The notes under the pieces were generated by a model. That model was not told the DNA's origin. It was given only the letters and a program-made list of their open reading frames with translations, and did not search any database. Source: Streptomyces sp. NBC_01723 (GTDB taxonomy: Bacteria; Actinomycetota; Actinomycetes; Streptomycetales; Streptomycetaceae). Taken from it: a stretch of DNA of 64,000 bases. The DNA lies in assembly GCF_036246005.1 (NCBI RefSeq), contig NZ_CP109171.1, forward strand, positions 6,746,001-6,810,000, read 5' to 3'. Shown in pieces: positions 61,570 to 64,000 of the stretch. Every line of letters starts with the position of its first letter. The first letter of the stretch is position 1. A program made the translations under genes and the position numbers.

Positions 61570-61977
61570 ATGAACTTCCCCTTCCTGGGCAAGCGGCGCG
61601 AAGATCCCCGGGCGCATGACGCCGAGGGCATCGGCGAGCTGCTCGCCGACTGTGATCTGCTGCGTTCGCAGGCGTTGCGGGAGGGGGTCCGACTCGACGA
61701 CTCCGCGGTCTCGTTGGAGCAGTTGGACCAGATCCTGCCGCGCTGGCGCAGCGACGAGGAGATCCAGACCTGGCTGGGCAACGACGCCGGTCTGTACCTC
61801 GGCACGGTGATCGTGCGGACCGTCCCCGGAGCCCTCTGGGCCATCCGGTCCGACGGCCAGCCCGTCGTCCGGCTCGCCTCCGGCCGGGAGTTCGACGTGG
61901 TGGCGTCCGGACATGCGTGGGCGGCGGACGGGGTGCCCGAACTCTCGCAGCTGTACGGCGAAGTCGCCGAGGCGTGA
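61570..61977 (+). CDS. DUF6278-family protein
   Basis: A 135-residue soluble protein. The pattern LLADCDLLRSQALREGVRLD, SLEQLDQILPRWRSDEE, WLGNDAGLYLGTVIVRTVPG and PELSQLYGEV is that of streptomycete DUF6278 proteins as I recall it. ATG 61570 lies 59 bp after xthA. Function unknown. Confidence 0.8.
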   Translation: MNFPFLGKRREDPRAHDAEGIGELLADCDLLRSQALREGVRLDDSAVSLEQLDQILPRWRSDEEIQTWLGNDAGLYLGTVIVRTVPGALWAIRSDGQPVVRLASGREFDVVASGHAWAADGVPELSQLYGEVAEA

Positions 61978-62192
61978 ACCCTCAGCCCGATAATCGCCTT
62001 AAAAGGGGCTAATGCCCGAATGGTGCGTGTCGTTCGCATGTGTGCCGTTTGTCTCGGTACGTTGCTGTGGTCAGGGCACACGAACGGCCAGGGGGAATCG
62101 CAGAGTGCAGCCGGAGATCACTGCTCGCGCGGCACGGCGGACACCACGCAAGGGTGTCCGCGGGCGAGGAGAAGGTCAGCTGCACACATCCC

Positions 62193-62609
62193 CTAAGCCC
62201 GATGGGAGTTGCGGGACGTCGGTGCCGGTGTCGGCAGCGGGCTGGTCGCCGCCCGGGTGACGTCCCCCACGAGTTCGACGACGTCCGGGCCGTACGCCTG
62301 AGAGTTGACCACCTTCAGCAGCAGCACGAAGGAGCTGGTGCCGTGCTTGCGGGCCAGCTTCTCGTGGTGCCGGGCGAGGTAGCGGGTGGCGGCCTGGTTG
62401 GTGATCGCCCGCTGCCCGCAGAACAGGAAGGCGGGCCGGGCCTCGCGCCGGTCCCCGGCGGTGAGGCGGGCCAGCAGGACGTACTCCGTGATGCCCGCGT
62501 CCAGTCGGTAGCGCTCGCTGCCGATCTGGAAGGCGCCGCGGTCCGGACCGGGCTCGGGATCGATGTTGACCCGCACCCCGGGCAGCATGGCCGCCATGTG
62601 GGCGACCAT
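62193..62609 (-). CDS. Hypothetical protein, probably 5'-truncated
   Basis: A 138-residue frame starting at ATG 62609 (MVAHMAAMLPGVRVNIDPEP). Its composition is protein-like (FQIGSERYRLDAGITEYVLL, RPAFLFCGQRAITNQAATRY, LLKVVNSQAYGPDVVELVGD). No signal peptide or membrane segment. The same frame has a stop only about 15 codons upstream and no ribosome-binding site is clear, so it looks like the C-terminal part of a larger gene lost at the rearranged right end. Family not recognised. Confidence 0.5.
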   Translation of the reverse strand: MVAHMAAMLPGVRVNIDPEPGPDRGAFQIGSERYRLDAGITEYVLLARLTAGDRREARPAFLFCGQRAITNQAATRYLARHHEKLARKHGTSSFVLLLKVVNSQAYGPDVVELVGDVTRAATSPLPTPAPTSRNSHRA

Positions 62610-63218
62610 GCGCCGGTTCGGACGGATTCCAGGAGTCCCACCTTGAACTCACCTTCATGACAGGCGCTTGACCTGCGTATATGCAAGGCCCTCGTCTCGG
62701 CGGGGGCCTTCGCAATCCAGGAGAACGGATGTTCCGTGGCCATAGAGGGATCTCTGTCATGAATCCGGGCAATACCGGCATTCTGGATGAGGCGCGATCG
62801 CCCAACGGTCCCTGGAGCGACGGCGGGCTCGTGCCATCGGCAGGCCGGTCACTTACCGGGCAGCTTCGGCTCGCTCTACAGGTGCCTCGGCGCCATGTTC
62901 GCTTGAAGCGGTTGCTGCATTTCGTGGACCGGATCAGGGATATCGTTTGCAGGTCGCCCATACATGGGCACGGCGCCCCACGCAGCTTCATCCGGCAGGA
63001 CACGCCGACTGGGCCTGCCGGGGAGTCTGTGAAGCGGACCGGTTAGCAGGAAGACCACGGCCTTCGGGCCGCCACCTTTGACGAGCAGGGACACCCCGAC
63101 TGATGGCAGTGAGCCTTTTCAGCGTGGCCGCTGAACGGGTGACGGTGCTGCTGGGGACGAGGGACCGCAACGCACGAGGCTCCCGTGCCGTTGAGGGAGG
63201 TGTTCGAAGTCTCAACTC
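62610..63218. other. About 600 bp of relic-like sequence
   Basis: It contains a hairpin at 62685-62710. A minus-strand frame at 62876-63094 (VVFLLTGPLHRLPGRP, EAAWGAVPMYGRPANDIPDP) could be a small gene or decayed transposase but has no motif I can name. The region separates a truncated gene from an IS fragment. Confidence 0.4.
62685..62710. terminator. Terminator-like hairpin
   Basis: Arms AAGGCCC (62685-62691) and GGGCCTT (62704-62710), 12-base loop. No long T-run follows on the plus strand, so its role is uncertain. Confidence 0.45.
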
Positions 63219-63236
63219 ATGGGCACAGGAGCCTCG
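63175..63236. repeat. Inverted repeat spanning the start of the IS5-type fragment
   Basis: CGAGGCTCCCGTGCC (63175-63189) and GGCACAGGAGCCTCG (63222-63236) are complementary except at one position. The right arm covers the ATG at 63219 region of the transposase fragment. It could be an element end or a leader hairpin that limits translation. Confidence 0.5.
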
Positions 63237-63527
63237 TTGGGTCCCTATCCGGCCGCACTCGACCTGTCTCACGCCTTGGGCGAGTGGGTCACGATGCTCA
63301 TCGTCACCCTTGAGGGGGACCGGCGATGCAAGCTCCCGCCGCACCAGCGTGCGCTGGTCGCCCTGGTGTATCTGCGCCGTCACGACACCCTCGCGCGCAT
63401 CGCGGGCATCGCGGCCGGCTTCGGTATATCCGTCGGTACCGCTCACGCATACGTCACGGCCGTCGTCGGTCTGCTCGCCGGCCGGGCTCCGGGCCTGCTT
63501 CCTCAACCCTGCGAATGTGGTCAGTGA
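63219..63527 (+). pseudogene. IS5-type transposase N-terminal fragment
   Basis: A 102-residue frame: [40 protein letters not shown] and [20 protein letters not shown] match the helix-turn-helix N-terminus of IS5/DDE_Tnp_4 transposases. There is a short internal duplication ([11 protein letters not shown], from ATCGCGGGC/ATCGCGGCC). The catalytic DDE domain is missing: the frame stops at 63527 inside the sequence of the tandem repeat. Confidence 0.7.
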
Positions 63528-64000
63528 AGCGGAGGGGAAGGTGCTGGCGGCGGCGCTGATCCCTCTGAAGGTACGGCCGCAGGGGGCGGGTTACTACATC
63601 GACCCGGCGGTGCCGCGTCTCAGTGATGAGACCAGGGCGGCTGCGCATGTCAGCAACGCCATGGGGATGGCCCGGCTGTACGGCCTGAGCGGCGAGCCGG
63701 AGTACCCCGCCCTGGTCCCCCTCGGCCACCTCCCCACGCAGGCCAGGAAGGACGCGTCCGCGTGGGAGAACGCGGCCCGGCAGCGGATGCATAACCTCCT
63801 CCGCCCTGTGAGCGCGGTCAGTGAAGCGGAGGGGAAGGTGCTGGCGGATGCGCAGATCCCCGTGAAGCCACGGCCGCAGGGGGTTACCACATCGACCCGG
63901 CGGTGCCGCGGAACAGTGAGGACACCAGGGCGGTTGCGAATGTGAGCAACGCCATGGGGATGGCCCGGCTGTACGGCCTGAGCGGCGAGCTGGAATACCC
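63517..64000 (+). pseudogene. Unknown protein segment with tandem ~99-residue units, frameshifted, runs off window
   Basis: From a possible GTG at 63517 the frame reads [60 protein letters not shown] and RKDASAWENAARQRMHNLLR. The unit then begins again at 63817 ([20 protein letters not shown]). In unit 2 four bases are missing after CGCAGGGGG (near 63880), so the first frame stops at 63945 while the repeat continues in another frame (YHIDPAVPRNSEDTRAVANV) to the edge. I do not recognise the family. Confidence 0.55.
63520..64000 (+). repeat. 297-bp direct tandem repeat
   Basis: GTCAGTGAAGCGGAGGGGAA occurs at 63520 and again at 63817, and the similarity continues through the whole 297-bp unit, with a final shared stretch GCCCGGCTGTACGGCCTGAG. 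The second copy is incomplete at the window edge; more copies may follow. Confidence 0.85.

Noticed and set aside
61985..62012. Possible terminator after DUF6278
   Set aside because: The AGCCC/GGGGCT pairing is short with a long loop, too weak to call.
62012..62260. Small plus-strand frame after DUF6278
   Set aside because: Only low-complexity Arg/Gly/Pro sequence and no ribosome-binding site or known motif.
63103..63516. Plus-strand frame upstream of the repeat
   Set aside because: It is a shadow of the IS5-type fragment in another frame; only the part from about 63517 is protein-like.
1..64000. CRISPR arrays, tRNA and rRNA genes
   Set aside because: No regularly spaced short repeats and no tRNA or rRNA signature were found by reading; a dedicated tRNA search was not possible.

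Overview
The window is very GC-rich actinobacterial DNA. The gene families (many SpoIIE-type PP2C phosphatases, STAS and RsbW-like proteins, two DUF5994 proteins, a DUF6278 protein, an ABC sugar importer without its own ATPase) point to Streptomyces. Several decayed genes and transposase relics suggest a chromosome arm or another accessory region rather than the conserved core. No rRNA, tRNA or CRISPR array was seen.

Layout. (1) 1-13.4 kb holds partner-switching signalling genes: two related SpoIIE phosphatases (the first cut by the window edge), three STAS proteins (one fused to a GNAT-like domain), an RsbW-like kinase, an ANTAR protein and two DUF5994 proteins. Inside it is an overlapping minus-strand operon of a PAS-GAF-SpoIIE phosphatase, a cobalamin-binding sensor with the CarH-type light-sensor signature, a STAS protein and a MarR regulator. 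An MFS exporter and a divergent AraC regulator are embedded. (2) 13.5-21.3 kb: a transposase relic, then a flotillin-like SPFH protein followed by a 1,625-residue DUF3686-type AAA ATPase, separated by a strong hairpin. (3) 21.5-30.6 kb: a Na+/H+ antiporter, an AGCS amino-acid symporter, a ruined PucR-type regulator, an F420-type oxidoreductase, a MarR regulator with three matching operator-like sites, a membrane protein, a membrane-anchored SpoIIE phosphatase, and relics of DUF4396, cation-antiporter and aromatic-acid MFS genes.

(4) 30.7-45.9 kb is an aromatic-catabolism island. A gentisate operon (3-hydroxybenzoate 6-monooxygenase, gentisate dioxygenase, FAH hydrolase, MarR) has a perfect inverted-repeat operator at its promoter. 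Next to it is an 11-gene minus-strand set, mostly joined by 4-bp stop/start overlaps: two more FAH-family enzymes, a cyclase-family hydrolase, a flavin monooxygenase, an ACMSD-like amidohydrolase, an extradiol dioxygenase, a secreted metallo-hydrolase, two SDRs and a two-subunit CoA-transferase, with a divergent LysR regulator. (5) 46.1-57.4 kb: tandem LacI regulators, a sugar ABC importer, a cytoplasmic GH78 alpha-L-rhamnosidase and a Tat-exported GH3 glycosidase. Regions 4 and 5 together could use plant aromatic glycosides, taking both sugar and ring; this is inference.

(6) 57.5-64 kb: a truncated solute-binding lipoprotein joined to a decayed IS110 transposase, then an orphan pcaL fusion whose lactonase domain lacks the nucleophile serine, an MBL hydrolase, exonuclease III and a DUF6278 protein. 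The right end is a relic zone with a truncated ORF, an IS5-type transposase fragment and a 297-bp tandem repeat encoding an unrecognised protein segment.
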